From Phycisphaeraceae bacterium (GTDB lineage: Bacteria; Planctomycetota; Phycisphaerae; Phycisphaerales; UBA1924): 64,000 bases of DNA. The position numbers were made by a program, and so were the translations under genes. The notes beneath the pieces were generated by a model. The model was not told the origin of the DNA. It worked only from the letters and a program-made list of their open reading frames with translations, and ran no database searches. The stretch covers positions 1,614,001 through 1,678,000 of the forward strand of contig JAHBXF010000002.1 in assembly GCA_019636615.1 (NCBI GenBank), written 5' to 3'. Below, in pieces: positions 1 to 8,365 of the stretch (its first letter is position 1; each line of letters opens with the position of its first letter).

Positions 1-325
1 TCTCGCGCGCCGCCCGGTGAAGGAGCCGCGCCCGCCTGTAATAGCCAAGGCCAGACCACGCCGCGAGCACCCGCGACTCTTCCGCCTGCGCCAGGTGCGC
101 CACGGTGGGAAACTGGGCCATGAATCGAACAAACCGATCCGTCACCCTGGAAACCTGCGTTTGCTGGAGCATGAGTTCGCTGACGAGGCAGGCGTAGGGG
201 CATCGGCCTCCGCGGGCATCGGTCGCGCGTCTCCAGGGCAGGTCGCGGGCGTGGCGTGCAAACCAATCGACCACCGCCCCAGCCACCGCGTGATCGTTGG
301 GGCCCCCGGCCTGATCACGGGCCAT
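1..325 (-). CDS. mutY: A/G-specific adenine glycosylase MutY, N-terminal part (runs off the window)
   Basis: Removes adenine mispaired with 8-oxoguanine in base-excision repair. Only the first 108 codons lie in the window and the frame continues past base 1. Reading from ATG at 325 gives the family's DLPWRR motif (about residues 28-33), the catalytic segment SELMLQQTQV with the general-acid Glu near residue 50, and a helix-hairpin-helix-like stretch AAWSGLGYYRRARLL near residues 88-102. The Fe-S cluster and 8-oxoG recognition domains would lie outside. The start overlaps the end of the upstream NifU_N-like gene by 11 bases, so the two are probably cotranscribed. The family call is secure; completeness cannot be judged. 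Confidence 0.88.
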   Translation of the reverse strand, partial: MARDQAGGPNDHAVAGAVVDWFARHARDLPWRRATDARGGRCPYACLVSELMLQQTQVSRVTDRFVRFMAQFPTVAHLAQAEESRVLAAWSGLGYYRRARLLHRAARE

Positions 326-599
326 CCGGCGAACTCCAGTTTTTCAGCAGCGCGGCAACGTCATGCCTGACTTGTTTCCAGGGGGCATCCTTCGTTTTGC
401 CGATCGTGATCCAGCCGTCATGGATGAGGATGTTGGAGACGCCGGGCACCGCCATGAGGGCCGCGCCGAGAGGATCTTCGCGGGCTTGTTCCGGGCGCGT
501 GTAACCGCGTGGCCCGGCGGGTGAGGGGGAGGGGGACACGATGCACTTGATCGCGTTGGGGTTGGGGGTGGCCACAAACTCGGTGACGGTGTATCCCAT
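315..599 (-). CDS. Nfu/NifU N-terminal domain-like protein
   Basis: A protein of about 94 residues built of a single NifU_N (Nfu N-terminal) domain. The segment TPNPNAIKCIVS near the N-terminus matches the family's NPNALKF pattern, and the stretch from DPLGAALMAVPGVSNILIHDGWITIGK to the end matches the rest of the fold. In Nfu proteins this domain accompanies a CxxC Fe-S scaffold domain. Here there is no C-terminal CxxC domain, so it is not itself an evident scaffold. ATG at 599 is preferred over a GTG eight codons upstream because the family starts just before the conserved block. It is followed by overlapping mutY, whose product is an Fe-S enzyme in other bacteria; a link to cluster delivery is only suggestive. 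Confidence 0.72.
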   Translation of the reverse strand: MGYTVTEFVATPNPNAIKCIVSPSPSPAGPRGYTRPEQAREDPLGAALMAVPGVSNILIHDGWITIGKTKDAPWKQVRHDVAALLKNWSSPDGP

Positions 600-831
600 A
601 CGGCACAGAGAGCGTACCCCCACAGGGGCGGCGCGGCGGGCGAACCAGAGGGGAGAGAACGCGTAATCCCGCCACGAAGTGCGCAGGAAACTGCCTGCGG
701 GGCGATCGCGGCGAATAAACTAGGTGTGTACCCCGGAGAGGGCCGAAGAAATGAACACGCCCCCGAAAGACCCGGTGGGCGGCCGGGGCTGATGGACGGG
801 GCGAGCGAACCCGCCTGAAGGGAGAGACAGG

Positions 832-1761
832 TTGTACCTGAGCGAACGAATCCGAAGCCTGCTTGAACGTCTCTCGACGTACGAGGGGTGGGAGGTCGCG
901 CTCGAGATCGGCCTGATCTGGATCCTGGTCTTTGCCATCTTCCGGTTTGTTCAGGGAACGCGAGCCGCCGGTGCGCTCAAAGGGCTTCTGCTGCTCTTGA
1001 TCCTCATCACGGTGATCAGCCGTGTGCTGGGCGGCACGGGGCAGTTCCAGCGCCTCGGGCTGCTGCACGACCGTTTCCTGGCCCTGGCCGCCGTGGGGCT
1101 CATCGTGATCTTTCAGCCCGAACTGCGCCGGGCCCTGGTGCGTCTGGGCGAAACCCCCTTCTTCCGAACCACACCCAAGGACATCCGCTTCGTGGTCGAC
1201 CAGATCGCCGACGCGGCGGACTACCTCTCCCGCGCCAAGTTCGGCGCGTTGATCGTGGTGGAGCGGCAGATCGGCCTGGCCGGGCTCATCGAGGGCGGCA
1301 CGGTGCTCAACGCCGAACTCTCGTCGCGGCTGCTGCAGACGATCTTCTTCCCCGGTTCGGCCCTGCACGATCTGGCCGTGGTGGTGCGTGGGCGCACCAT
1401 CCACTCGGCGAGTGTGCAGTTGCCGCTGGCCGAGCCCAGCGACATGCCGCAAGACTCCCTGGGCTCTCGCCACAGGGCCGCCGTGGGCCTGAGCAAAGAG
1501 TGCGACGCGCTGATCGTGGTGGTGAGCGAAGAGACGGGCGCGATCCGCATCGCCGAGCGGGGCGTGCTCTCGAAACGCATGAAAGTCGAAGAGTTCCGCG
1601 CCGAGTTCGAGCGACGGCTGGCCAAACCACCCCGCTCCACCGCCAAAGCCCGTCAGGCCGCCGCCGAGGTTCCCGCCCCCGGCGAGCCCCAGGAGCCCGG
1701 CGAGGAACCCGGTGAGCAACTGCTCCACAACTCCGACGTGGAGCACGCGGCACGCCGGTGA
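832..1761 (+). CDS. cdaA: Diadenylate cyclase CdaA-type (c-di-AMP synthase)
   Basis: Membrane-bound diadenylate cyclase that condenses two ATP into c-di-AMP. Three hydrophobic segments (about residues 25-40, 51-64, 83-95) precede the DAC catalytic domain (about 105-245). The domain has the LHD motif at 178-180 and GSRHRAAVG at 211-219, the latter the canonical RHR element. The usual DGA motif reads D-L-A here, with Asp180 kept and Gly replaced by Leu. The C-terminal 50 residues are Ala/Pro/Glu-rich. The start is TTG, placed by the purine-rich GGAGAGACAG just upstream. It is followed by a YbbR/CdaR-like gene, the usual partner of cdaA, 75 bases downstream. Confidence 0.9.
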   Translation: MYLSERIRSLLERLSTYEGWEVALEIGLIWILVFAIFRFVQGTRAAGALKGLLLLLILITVISRVLGGTGQFQRLGLLHDRFLALAAVGLIVIFQPELRRALVRLGETPFFRTTPKDIRFVVDQIADAADYLSRAKFGALIVVERQIGLAGLIEGGTVLNAELSSRLLQTIFFPGSALHDLAVVVRGRTIHSASVQLPLAEPSDMPQDSLGSRHRAAVGLSKECDALIVVVSEETGAIRIAERGVLSKRMKVEEFRAEFERRLAKPPRSTAKARQAAAEVPAPGEPQEPGEEPGEQLLHNSDVEHAARR

Positions 1762-1836
1762 ACGACCACGCGGCACAGAGACGGGCGATCGTGCGGGAAT
1801 CGAAGACGCACCCCGGGTGCGGAGGAGCGGCTGGGC

Positions 1837-2874
1837 GTGTGGAACATTGTCCGCAACATCATCATCGTCACCTTGCTGACCATGCTTGTGTGGCTCTTCG
1901 CCGAGGGTGAGAGCCTGCGCGCGGTGCAGGTGCAGACAGACATGGTGCTCATCGCCGAGCCCGCCAGCGACCGTGTGATCGATCTCATCGAGCCGGGGCT
2001 CGCCGGGGCGTCACGCGCCACCGTGGTCGTGGAGATCGAGGGCTCGAACGCCGCCACAGACGGGGCCGAGCGCACGCTGCGCATGCCGCTCAAGATCATC
2101 CCCGGAATCGCCGGCGTGCCGCTCGAAAAAGGCGAGCACTCCCTCAACCTTCGCGAGGTGGTGCGGCAGCACCCCGAGGTGCGCGGGCGCGGCATCACCA
2201 TCAAACGCGTAGAGCCCGCGGCGCTCCGCGTCTATGTCGATCAGATCGAAACCCGCAGCGTGAAAGTGATCGCGTCTGTCTCGGGAGACGAACTCGAAGG
2301 CGCGGCCGAACTCCGCCCCAGCATGGCCACGGTCCGCCTCCCCTCCCGCTTCGCCGCGAAACTCTCGGAAAACAGTTCGGCCACCGCGCGCATCTCCCCC
2401 GAATCGCTGGCAACGCTGACCCGGGGCCGCAGGCAGACTCTCACCGGCGTGCCGATTGTCCTGCCCCAGGAAGTCGCCGAAGACCCCCACACCCTGCTGG
2501 AACAGACCCGGGCCGATGTCACGCTCACGCTGCGCGCCCGCACACGATCGATCAAAATCGCCAGCGTGCCCGTGCACGTTCGGATCGCGCCGGGCGAACT
2601 CGCCAACTGGGATATCGACATCCCCGAGCAGGACCGTTTCCTCGTCGATGTCACGTTCTCGGGCCCCGGTGAAGCCATCCAGGCGATCGAAGACAAAACC
2701 GTTCAGGTCATCGCGACCCTTCCACTTTCGTTCGAAGAACTCGAACGGCAGATCCCGAGCAAGGAAGTGATCTTTGCCGACCTTCCCGCCGGGGTGCGTG
2801 CCGAGGCTATCAACCGCACGGTGCGGCTCACCATCACACGACGCGCGCCGGAAGCCCGCCAGCCGGCGCCGTGA
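1837..2874 (+). CDS. cdaR: YbbR/CdaR-like regulator of the diadenylate cyclase
   Basis: A protein of 345 residues with one N-terminal membrane anchor (about residues 4-19, IVRNIIIVTLLTMLVWLF). Several repeated extracytoplasmic beta-rich modules typical of YbbR domains follow; segments such as IKIASVPVHVRI and the preceding TRSVKVIASVSG repeat the same pattern. CdaR is known in Firmicutes to bind CdaA and modulate c-di-AMP output, and gene order cdaA-cdaR is kept here. The GTG start is supported by GGAGGAG a few bases upstream. The glmM gene often found downstream in Firmicutes is absent; the next gene is on the opposite strand. Confidence 0.82.
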   Translation: MWNIVRNIIIVTLLTMLVWLFAEGESLRAVQVQTDMVLIAEPASDRVIDLIEPGLAGASRATVVVEIEGSNAATDGAERTLRMPLKIIPGIAGVPLEKGEHSLNLREVVRQHPEVRGRGITIKRVEPAALRVYVDQIETRSVKVIASVSGDELEGAAELRPSMATVRLPSRFAAKLSENSSATARISPESLATLTRGRRQTLTGVPIVLPQEVAEDPHTLLEQTRADVTLTLRARTRSIKIASVPVHVRIAPGELANWDIDIPEQDRFLVDVTFSGPGEAIQAIEDKTVQVIATLPLSFEELERQIPSKEVIFADLPAGVRAEAINRTVRLTITRRAPEARQPAP

Positions 2875-2881
2875 GCATGGC

Positions 2882-3391
2882 CTATTGCCCGTCGGCGCGA
2901 AGGAACATCGAAAGCATCGACCGCCACTCCCCGTATCTGTACTCGATGCCGTGCCGGTCGTGGATGGCCCGGATCATCTCCATCGCGCGTTCGCTCAGGT
3001 CGGTCTGCCATACCTGCGCGCTGGCGTCGCAGAAATACACGCGGCACCCCATGGGTTTGATCGTGTGCACGCCGCACAGATTGCCGGTGAGAAAGGGGCA
3101 ATCGCCGCGAGCCAGCGCGCCGTCGAGGTCTTGCCCGCGCAGCGGCGTGGCCAGACGGCTCACCGTGAACGCCGCCTCAAGCCCGGTGACATAGAGCCGG
3201 TGCCCCGCCTGTCGGAAGTTGCAGCATCGGCCCGAGGCCCAGCAGGCGGGCCCCCGCGCCGCGATCTGATCGGCGATCAACGTGTACACCGCGCCGAGTT
3301 CCGCGCTGACGCGGCCATCCGCCGCGGCCGCGAGCCACAGAGCAGGCAGCGACCTCTCCGCATCGTCGAGTTGGTCTTGCTGGTGTGGCAC
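2882..3391 (-). CDS. YkgJ-like cysteine-cluster (zinc/iron-chelating) protein
   Basis: A small cytoplasmic protein (169 residues) of the YkgJ type, defined by scattered cysteines thought to bind zinc or an Fe-S cluster. Visible elements are ACWASGRCCNF near residues 48-58, CPFLTGNLCGVHTIKPMGC around 97-115, and the VYFCD that follows. No enzymatic role is known for the family. The start is GTG at 3391; no better codon lies between it and the end of the upstream paralogue (3415). The two YkgJ-like genes are adjacent and codirectional, likely an operon, but they share only the cysteine pattern. Confidence 0.75.
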   Translation of the reverse strand: MPHQQDQLDDAERSLPALWLAAAADGRVSAELGAVYTLIADQIAARGPACWASGRCCNFRQAGHRLYVTGLEAAFTVSRLATPLRGQDLDGALARGDCPFLTGNLCGVHTIKPMGCRVYFCDASAQVWQTDLSERAMEMIRAIHDRHGIEYRYGEWRSMLSMFLRADGQ

Positions 3392-3414
3392 AGTTCGAAC
3401 GCGCTCACGACGCT

Positions 3415-3894
3415 TCAGATATCGACCTTATCCCTGATGATCCGGATCTGCTGCACCGAGTAGAGGTTGCCTTTATCCATGCCCGGGCACGTGTTCTTCG
3501 CGCGTTCCCACGCTCGCCTGCTGGCAAGGTTGCTGGGCCAGAAGGGCCACGTGCGGCACTGCGCCGGGCGGGCGTCATACAGAGCGCACACCGCGCTGCC
3601 CGGGCGTGTGTCCCGGTCGAGAAAAATACAATCGAGCCCGTGGCTCGTCTCACGCTCGCCCAGCGAGATCCCGCGGATCGTGCGGCGGGTGTACCGCTGG
3701 TAGAACTCCTGCACGCTCACGCCCACCCGCGCGGCCATCTCGGCCGCTTCTTCGTCTGTAAACAGCACGAAGCCTTCCGGCCCCGAGCAGCAGTTGCCGC
3801 ACATCGTGCATTGGAACGAGAGCCCGCCTTCTCGCCGGCCCGGTTGGGGCTGCGCGAACCATTCCGGGCCCTCGCTGTGGTTCTGATACGCCAT
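3415..3894 (-). CDS. YkgJ-like cysteine-cluster protein
   Basis: A second YkgJ-type protein (159 residues). It has the canonical FQCTMCGNCCSGPEGFV motif (CxxCxxCC, about residues 27-43), then GLDCIFL, and CALYDARPAQCRTWPFWPSN, the conserved C-terminal block that includes the RPxxCRxxPF signature. The family is presumed to bind a metal or Fe-S cluster; its substrate is unknown. It starts at ATG 3894 and diverges from the BFD-like gene at 3942, only 47 bases away, so the two promoters would overlap. Confidence 0.82.
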   Translation of the reverse strand: MAYQNHSEGPEWFAQPQPGRREGGLSFQCTMCGNCCSGPEGFVLFTDEEAAEMAARVGVSVQEFYQRYTRRTIRGISLGERETSHGLDCIFLDRDTRPGSAVCALYDARPAQCRTWPFWPSNLASRRAWERAKNTCPGMDKGNLYSVQQIRIIRDKVDI

Positions 3895-3941
3895 GTGCCT
3901 TCAAGGGTACGCCCCGACACGCGCACTACGATTCCCACGCT

Positions 3942-4271
3942 TTGAACCCCGACGACGACGTCTGCCTGTGCTTCCACGTGCCGCTGCGGAAGATCCGCGC
4001 CTACCTCGCTCGCGAGAACCCGCCCGTGGCTTCGCTCATTTCAGAGTGCCTCGGCGCCGGCACCGGCTGCATGTGGTGCGTGCCTTTCCTCAAACACCTG
4101 CACGCCCAGCACCAGAAGGGTCAATCGCCGGACCTGAAAATCTCTCCCGAAGAATACATGAACGCACGCAGTTCATACCGCGAGACGGGCGAACGCGCCC
4201 AAGACGCCCTGCGCGAAACACAATCCCAGGACATGCCGGCCGAGGGCGACTCGGGCCCGCAGACTTCCTGA
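3942..4271 (+). CDS. BFD-like [2Fe-2S]-binding protein
   Basis: A 109-residue protein whose first half is a bacterioferritin-associated-ferredoxin-like domain. Cysteines at about 8, 10, 43 and 46 give the C-x-C...C-x-x-C spacing of BFD [2Fe-2S] domains (VCLCFHVPLRKI and GAGTGCMWCVPF). The C-terminal half is hydrophilic and probably disordered. BFD domains pass electrons to ferritins or serve as subunits or modules of larger oxidoreductases; no ferritin is nearby. TTG at 3942 is the only sensible start, as no ATG or GTG lies in frame before the first Cys. It sits between the YkgJ genes and the end of the his operon. Confidence 0.78.
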   Translation: MNPDDDVCLCFHVPLRKIRAYLARENPPVASLISECLGAGTGCMWCVPFLKHLHAQHQKGQSPDLKISPEEYMNARSSYRETGERAQDALRETQSQDMPAEGDSGPQTS

Positions 4272-4309
4272 CTCTGCCCCGCTCTCGAACCACGTCTCCC
4301 CGCCGATTT

Positions 4310-5590
4310 TTATCGCGCTCCACCCCTGGCCTCGGCGGCGCGCGCGTGGGCTTCCAGCCCTTCCATCCTGCCCAGAGCCGCGGCGTCTTGAAAGAGCGGC
4401 TGTGACTGCGGGCTGTCGTCCAACTCCAGCCATGTTCTGGCGTGCAAAAAGTTGAACACCGAGAGCCCCGCCCGCCCCTTCGCGCTGCCGCCCGTCGGCA
4501 GAACGTGGTTCGGCCCCGCGCCATAGTCGCCCATCACCTCCGCGGTGCGAGCGCCGATGAAGACCGCGCCATAGGCCCGCATCGTGCTCGCCACGGAAGA
4601 CGCATCGGCCGTCATCACCTGCAGGTGCTCAGGCGCCAGCAAATCGCTCAGGCGTGCCGCCTCCTGCAACGTGCCCACCACCACGCACGCGCCGTGGCGC
4701 AGCGCGGCACGGGCGGTCGGCGCCGTCGGCAGGGTTTCAAGTTGCCGCGCCAGTTGCCCTTCGACGGCCTGCGCCAGCGATTCGGATGTTGTGACCAGAA
4801 CGGGCACCGCGTCGGCGTCGTGCTCGGCCTGCGCGAGCAGGTCGGCGGCGATCAACGCGGGGTCGGCGGTTTCGTCCGCGATGATCAGCACTTCGCTGGG
4901 GCCCGCGAGCATGTCGATGGAGGTCCGGCGCGAGGCCAGGTGCTTAGCGGCCGTGACCCATTTGTTGCCCGGCCCCACGATCACGTCACACGCGGGCACC
5001 GGCCCGGCGCCGTACGTCATCGCCGCGATCGCCTGCGCCCCGCCAACCGCGAGAAGCCCGTCGGCGCCCGCCAGGGCGGCCGCCGCGAGCGTGGCCTGCG
5101 CCGGGCGAGGCGACGCCACCCACACACCCTTCACGCCCGCGACACGCGCCGGCAGCGCCGTCATGAGCACCGACGACGGCAGCGCGAACCGCCCCCCCGG
5201 CGCATAACACCCCGCAGATGCAACGGGCAACAGGCGGTGGCCGGCTCTGCCACCCTGAACGGCGACATCAAGATCTTTGATGCACGACCGCTGCGCCATC
5301 GCAAAGATTTCGATGCGCGACGCGGTGCGCTCGAGCAATGAACGATCGGCCCGTGGCAGCGCCCCGAGCGCCGTGTGCAGTTCCGCACGCTCATACACCA
5401 TCGGCGCGCCCGCGGGGACATCCCCCAGCCGCAGCGCGTGCGCGGCCACCGCGTCAAGCCCGCGCTGATGCACATCTTCCATGATCGATGCCGCGTCGGC
5501 GAGCGCCCCCGCGTCTACCGGGTCGGGCCTCTCTCGCATGATTTCTGAAGGTGTTCGCCGGGGCAGGAGCGGGGTGATGGTGGTCGTCAC
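4310..5590 (-). CDS. hisD: Histidinol dehydrogenase
   Basis: Catalyses the last two steps of histidine synthesis, oxidising L-histidinol to L-histidine with two NAD+ and a zinc ion. Length (426 residues) is normal. Diagnostic motifs are GCYAPGGR, VGPGNKWVTAAK, DMLAGPSEVLI, LAQAEHD, LAPEHLQ and GPNHVLPTGGSAK, which include the zinc and active-site His/Gln/Asp residues. It is the last gene of the his operon. Its GTG start overlaps the stop of hisA-I-E (GTGA), implying translational coupling. I see no clear U-tailed hairpin after its TAA stop. Confidence 0.97.
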   Translation of the reverse strand: MTTTITPLLPRRTPSEIMRERPDPVDAGALADAASIMEDVHQRGLDAVAAHALRLGDVPAGAPMVYERAELHTALGALPRADRSLLERTASRIEIFAMAQRSCIKDLDVAVQGGRAGHRLLPVASAGCYAPGGRFALPSSVLMTALPARVAGVKGVWVASPRPAQATLAAAALAGADGLLAVGGAQAIAAMTYGAGPVPACDVIVGPGNKWVTAAKHLASRRTSIDMLAGPSEVLIIADETADPALIAADLLAQAEHDADAVPVLVTTSESLAQAVEGQLARQLETLPTAPTARAALRHGACVVVGTLQEAARLSDLLAPEHLQVMTADASSVASTMRAYGAVFIGARTAEVMGDYGAGPNHVLPTGGSAKGRAGLSVFNFLHARTWLELDDSPQSQPLFQDAAALGRMEGLEAHARAAEARGGAR

Positions 5591-6930
5591 GGTTGCTCTC
5601 CAGCGTTCGGCAGCCCCATGATTGCCGCTGATGGCTCTCCTCCGGCGGGCACAGGCCCCGCCGTGAGTGGTTGCTTGGCGTTGCCCGGCCGACGTACGAC
5701 GCGCAGGGAACGGGCGTCGAGTTCGTGTTCGAGGTCTGCCAGCGTGGCGCCGGCCCCGACCAATCGCACCAGCGAGAAGTAGACGAGGTCGGCCACTTCG
5801 TGCACGATGTCGTCACGATCGGCGGCCCTCACCAGTTCGCCCGCCTCTTCAATGATCTTGGCGCTCAGCAGTTCGCTGTCTGCCAGCAATCGCGCGGTGT
5901 ATGAACCCGCCGGCGCTGAACCGGCGGCCACCCTGGCAAGCCTGCGAACCAGCGCCGATACGCCTCCCTCTTCACCCCAGCACGTGCGCGTGCCGTTGTG
6001 GCAGAAACCCGCCCCCTGCTGGCGCACGGTGAACCTCAGCGCATCGCGGTCGCAATCAACGTCTATCCGAACCAGTTGCTGCGCATCACCGGATGTTTCA
6101 CCCTTGCGCCACAGCCCTCGAGAACGCGAGTGATAGACGCCTCGGCGCTCGCCGATCGCCGCCGCCAAAGACGCCGCGCTGGAGTAGGCCAAGCCCAGCG
6201 CCACACCGGATTCATCCACAACCACCGTGGGCCACAGGCCGTCGGGCCGGTCGCTCGTGAGGGGCGCGGCAAAGGCCTCCGAGAGTTCCATGCGACCCGT
6301 GTATAGCGCCATGCCCACCTGCGCATCGGCCCCGATCGCGTCCAGTTCAGCAACTTCAGCCGGGGTGGTGATGCCCCCCGCCGCGGTCACACGGCAGCCC
6401 GGGCCCGCGGCCTCGATGATCGGCGCGACACGCGATGTCGGCAGCCCGGAGAGTGTGCCCTCGATCTCCACAAATGTCACCAGAAAGCCGCCCACGGCGT
6501 CGCGCAGTTCGCCGATGCGCTCCAGCACGCCCCGCCCGGTTGGCCTCTGCCACCCCTCCACCACGATGTCACCGTCGCGGCTGTCGAGCGCGGCGATCAC
6601 GCGCTCTCGCGGGAGTTGCCTGAGAATCTCCGGCGTTGCCGCCGTGCCGAGGATCACTTTCGACGCGCCGAGGTCGAGCCAGCGCTTCGCCGTGTCAGCA
6701 TCGCGGATGCCGCCGCCCACGCGGCAACGGGCACGGGGCAGCAGGTCGCGGATGAGGTGCGCGTTGTTCCCCCTGCCCATCGCGGCGTCAAGATCAATCA
6801 CGGCAACCTCGCCAACCGGCGAGAATCGCTCTGCGATGGGCCGCGGGTCGCCGGCGTCGATGGCCTTGGCCGCGCCGCGCACCAGTTGCACCGTCTGGCC
6901 TGCCTGAAGATCGATGGATGGAACAATCAT
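5587..6930 (-). CDS. Trifunctional HisA-HisI-HisE fusion (histidine steps 2-4)
   Basis: A 447-residue fusion of three histidine enzymes. Residues 1-225 are a HisA (ProFAR isomerase) barrel: PSIDLQAGQTVQLVRG, VGGGIRD and AAGGIT. Residues about 228-320 are HisI (PRA-cyclohydrolase): WRKGETSG at 274-281, metal-binding DVDCDRD, and Cys293, Cys310, Cys317 matching the zinc ligands. Residues about 325-410 are HisE (PRA-pyrophosphatase) with the EExxE...ExxD pattern (KIIEEAGELV to HEVADLVYF). HisIE fusions are common; joining HisA in front is not. The usual HisA DGT motif reads IEGT at 156-159, so a catalytic Asp is replaced by Glu, recalling the VEG form I remember for eukaryotic HIS6. ATG overlaps the hisF stop by four bases. 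Confidence 0.94.
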   Translation of the reverse strand: MIVPSIDLQAGQTVQLVRGAAKAIDAGDPRPIAERFSPVGEVAVIDLDAAMGRGNNAHLIRDLLPRARCRVGGGIRDADTAKRWLDLGASKVILGTAATPEILRQLPRERVIAALDSRDGDIVVEGWQRPTGRGVLERIGELRDAVGGFLVTFVEIEGTLSGLPTSRVAPIIEAAGPGCRVTAAGGITTPAEVAELDAIGADAQVGMALYTGRMELSEAFAAPLTSDRPDGLWPTVVVDESGVALGLAYSSAASLAAAIGERRGVYHSRSRGLWRKGETSGDAQQLVRIDVDCDRDALRFTVRQQGAGFCHNGTRTCWGEEGGVSALVRRLARVAAGSAPAGSYTARLLADSELLSAKIIEEAGELVRAADRDDIVHEVADLVYFSLVRLVGAGATLADLEHELDARSLRVVRRPGNAKQPLTAGPVPAGGEPSAAIMGLPNAGEQP

Positions 6931-7703
6931 GGTATGGAACTCCGTTGCAACAGCCGCAAGGGCACGTCTCGGAGTGCCAGCCGGGCCTTCACCGCTTCGA
7001 TCGAAGTTGTGCCGTCGTGAAACATCGAAGCGGCGAGCACCGCATCGGCCCCTGCATCCAGCGCTTCGACCAGGTGCCCGACCGTCGAAGCACCCCCGCT
7101 GGCGATCACAGGAACACCCACCGCCCGCGCGACAGCACGTATGAGGTTCAGGTCATACCCCTCGTGTGTGCCGTCGCGGTCCACGCTGGTGAGCAGTATC
7201 TCCCCCGCGCCCAGCGCGGCCCCTTGCCCGCACCACGCCACCGCATCTCGATCCAGCCGCTGGGTGCCCGAACGCACAACAACCTGCCAGACATCAGGCG
7301 CGGCACGCTGGGCATCGACCGCCAGCACGATGCACTGCACCCCGAACCGATCGGCCAGCCGGGTGATGAGCGGCGGATGCGCGACAGCCGCTGTGTTCAC
7401 ACCCACCTTGTCGGCCCCCGCCGAGAGCAGCGCCGACGCATCGTCCAAAGTGCGCACCCCTCCCCCGACGGTGAGCGGGATCGACAGCACCCCGCGCAAC
7501 CGCTCCACGGTCTTGAGCGATGCACGCCGCCCCTCGGGTGTGGCGCTCACATCGAGCATGACGATCTCATCCGCCCCATGGGCTTGATAGAGCGAGGCCC
7601 GCTCCACAGGGTCGCCCGCGTCACGCAGATCGGCAAACCGCACACCCTTGACAACGCGGCCGTCGCGCACGTCGAGGCATGGAATCAGACGTTTCAGCGG
7701 CAT
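6927..7703 (-). CDS. hisF: Imidazole glycerol phosphate synthase subunit HisF
   Basis: Cyclase subunit of the glutamine-dependent synthase that turns PRFAR and ammonia into imidazole glycerol phosphate and AICAR. The full-length (beta/alpha)8 barrel (258 residues) has the catalytic aspartates at residues 11 (IPCLDVRDGRVVKG) and 130 (VLAVDAQR), phosphate-binding GGGVRT and GGAS, and TSVDRDGTHEGYD. It acts with HisH encoded immediately upstream, the genes overlapping by ten bases. The start at ATG 7703 matches the family's MLxKRIIPCLD beginning. Confidence 0.97.
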   Translation of the reverse strand: MPLKRLIPCLDVRDGRVVKGVRFADLRDAGDPVERASLYQAHGADEIVMLDVSATPEGRRASLKTVERLRGVLSIPLTVGGGVRTLDDASALLSAGADKVGVNTAAVAHPPLITRLADRFGVQCIVLAVDAQRAAPDVWQVVVRSGTQRLDRDAVAWCGQGAALGAGEILLTSVDRDGTHEGYDLNLIRAVARAVGVPVIASGGASTVGHLVEALDAGADAVLAASMFHDGTTSIEAVKARLALRDVPLRLLQRSSIP

Positions 7704-8365
7704 TCAACCCCCCCGCTTTCGCGCGTGCTCAGCCACGCCCCGATCAGTGCTTGCCCCCACGGGCCCGAGAGTTCCGGGTGAAACTGGCACGCGAGCACCC
7801 CGCCGCGCGACAGGGCCGCGATGAACTTCTCGCCGTGCGTCGCGCTGGCGGCTCTCCACCCCTCCACGGGCGTGCGCACCGCGAACGAGTGGGCGAAGTA
7901 TGCATCGCCGTCGGCGCATGGCCCCGCGACCTCCGGCCGTTCGTCCCACGTCACCGCCGACCACCCAAGGTGCGGCACACGCACGCCGTCAGCCCCCAGC
8001 CGCGCCGCCACCGCCGGGATGGCCCCGAGCCCGACGCACCCCGGGCTCTCTTCGCTGCCCTCGCAGAGCATCTGCATGCCCAGGCAGATGCACAGCGTGG
8101 GCCGCAGCGCCCGCACCCGCTCGCGCAGCGCGCCGTCAAAGCCGCACGCCCGCAGATGATCCATCGCCGCCCTGAGCGTGCCGACACCGGGCAGCACCAC
8201 GTGAGTCGCCCGCTCGATGTCCGCGCCCTGCGTTGCGAACGCGGCGTGCGCGCCGAGCCTGCGCAGCGCGCCAACCACCGACGCCGTGTTGGCCGTGCCC
8301 GTGGGCACGATCACCACCCTCGGCACCGACGGCGAGAGTCCCCGGCCATCATCAACGCGGATCAC
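7694..8365 (-). CDS. hisH: Imidazole glycerol phosphate synthase glutaminase subunit HisH
   Basis: Class I glutamine amidotransferase that supplies ammonia to HisF. The nucleophile is Cys94 in [10 protein letters not shown], and the His/Glu pair is in QFHPELS (His196, Glu198). GVG and LPGVGT near residue 60 and the PHLGW motif at 131-135 are typical. The N-terminal strand is atypical: after about 15 extra residues it reads [14 protein letters not shown] rather than the usual IIDYGxGNxxSV. The ATG overlaps the hisB stop by four bases (ATGA). Confidence 0.94.
   Translation of the reverse strand: MIRVDDGRGLSPSVPRVVIVPTGTANTASVVGALRRLGAHAAFATQGADIERATHVVLPGVGTLRAAMDHLRACGFDGALRERVRALRPTLCICLGMQMLCEGSEESPGCVGLGAIPAVAARLGADGVRVPHLGWSAVTWDERPEVAGPCADGDAYFAHSFAVRTPVEGWRAASATHGEKFIAALSRGGVLACQFHPELSGPWGQALIGAWLSTRESGGVECR

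Noticed and set aside
418-1776. Long minus-strand frame (452 residues) opposite cdaA
   Set aside because: Arg/Gly/His-rich antisense shadow of cdaA; the opposite strand has clear DAC motifs.
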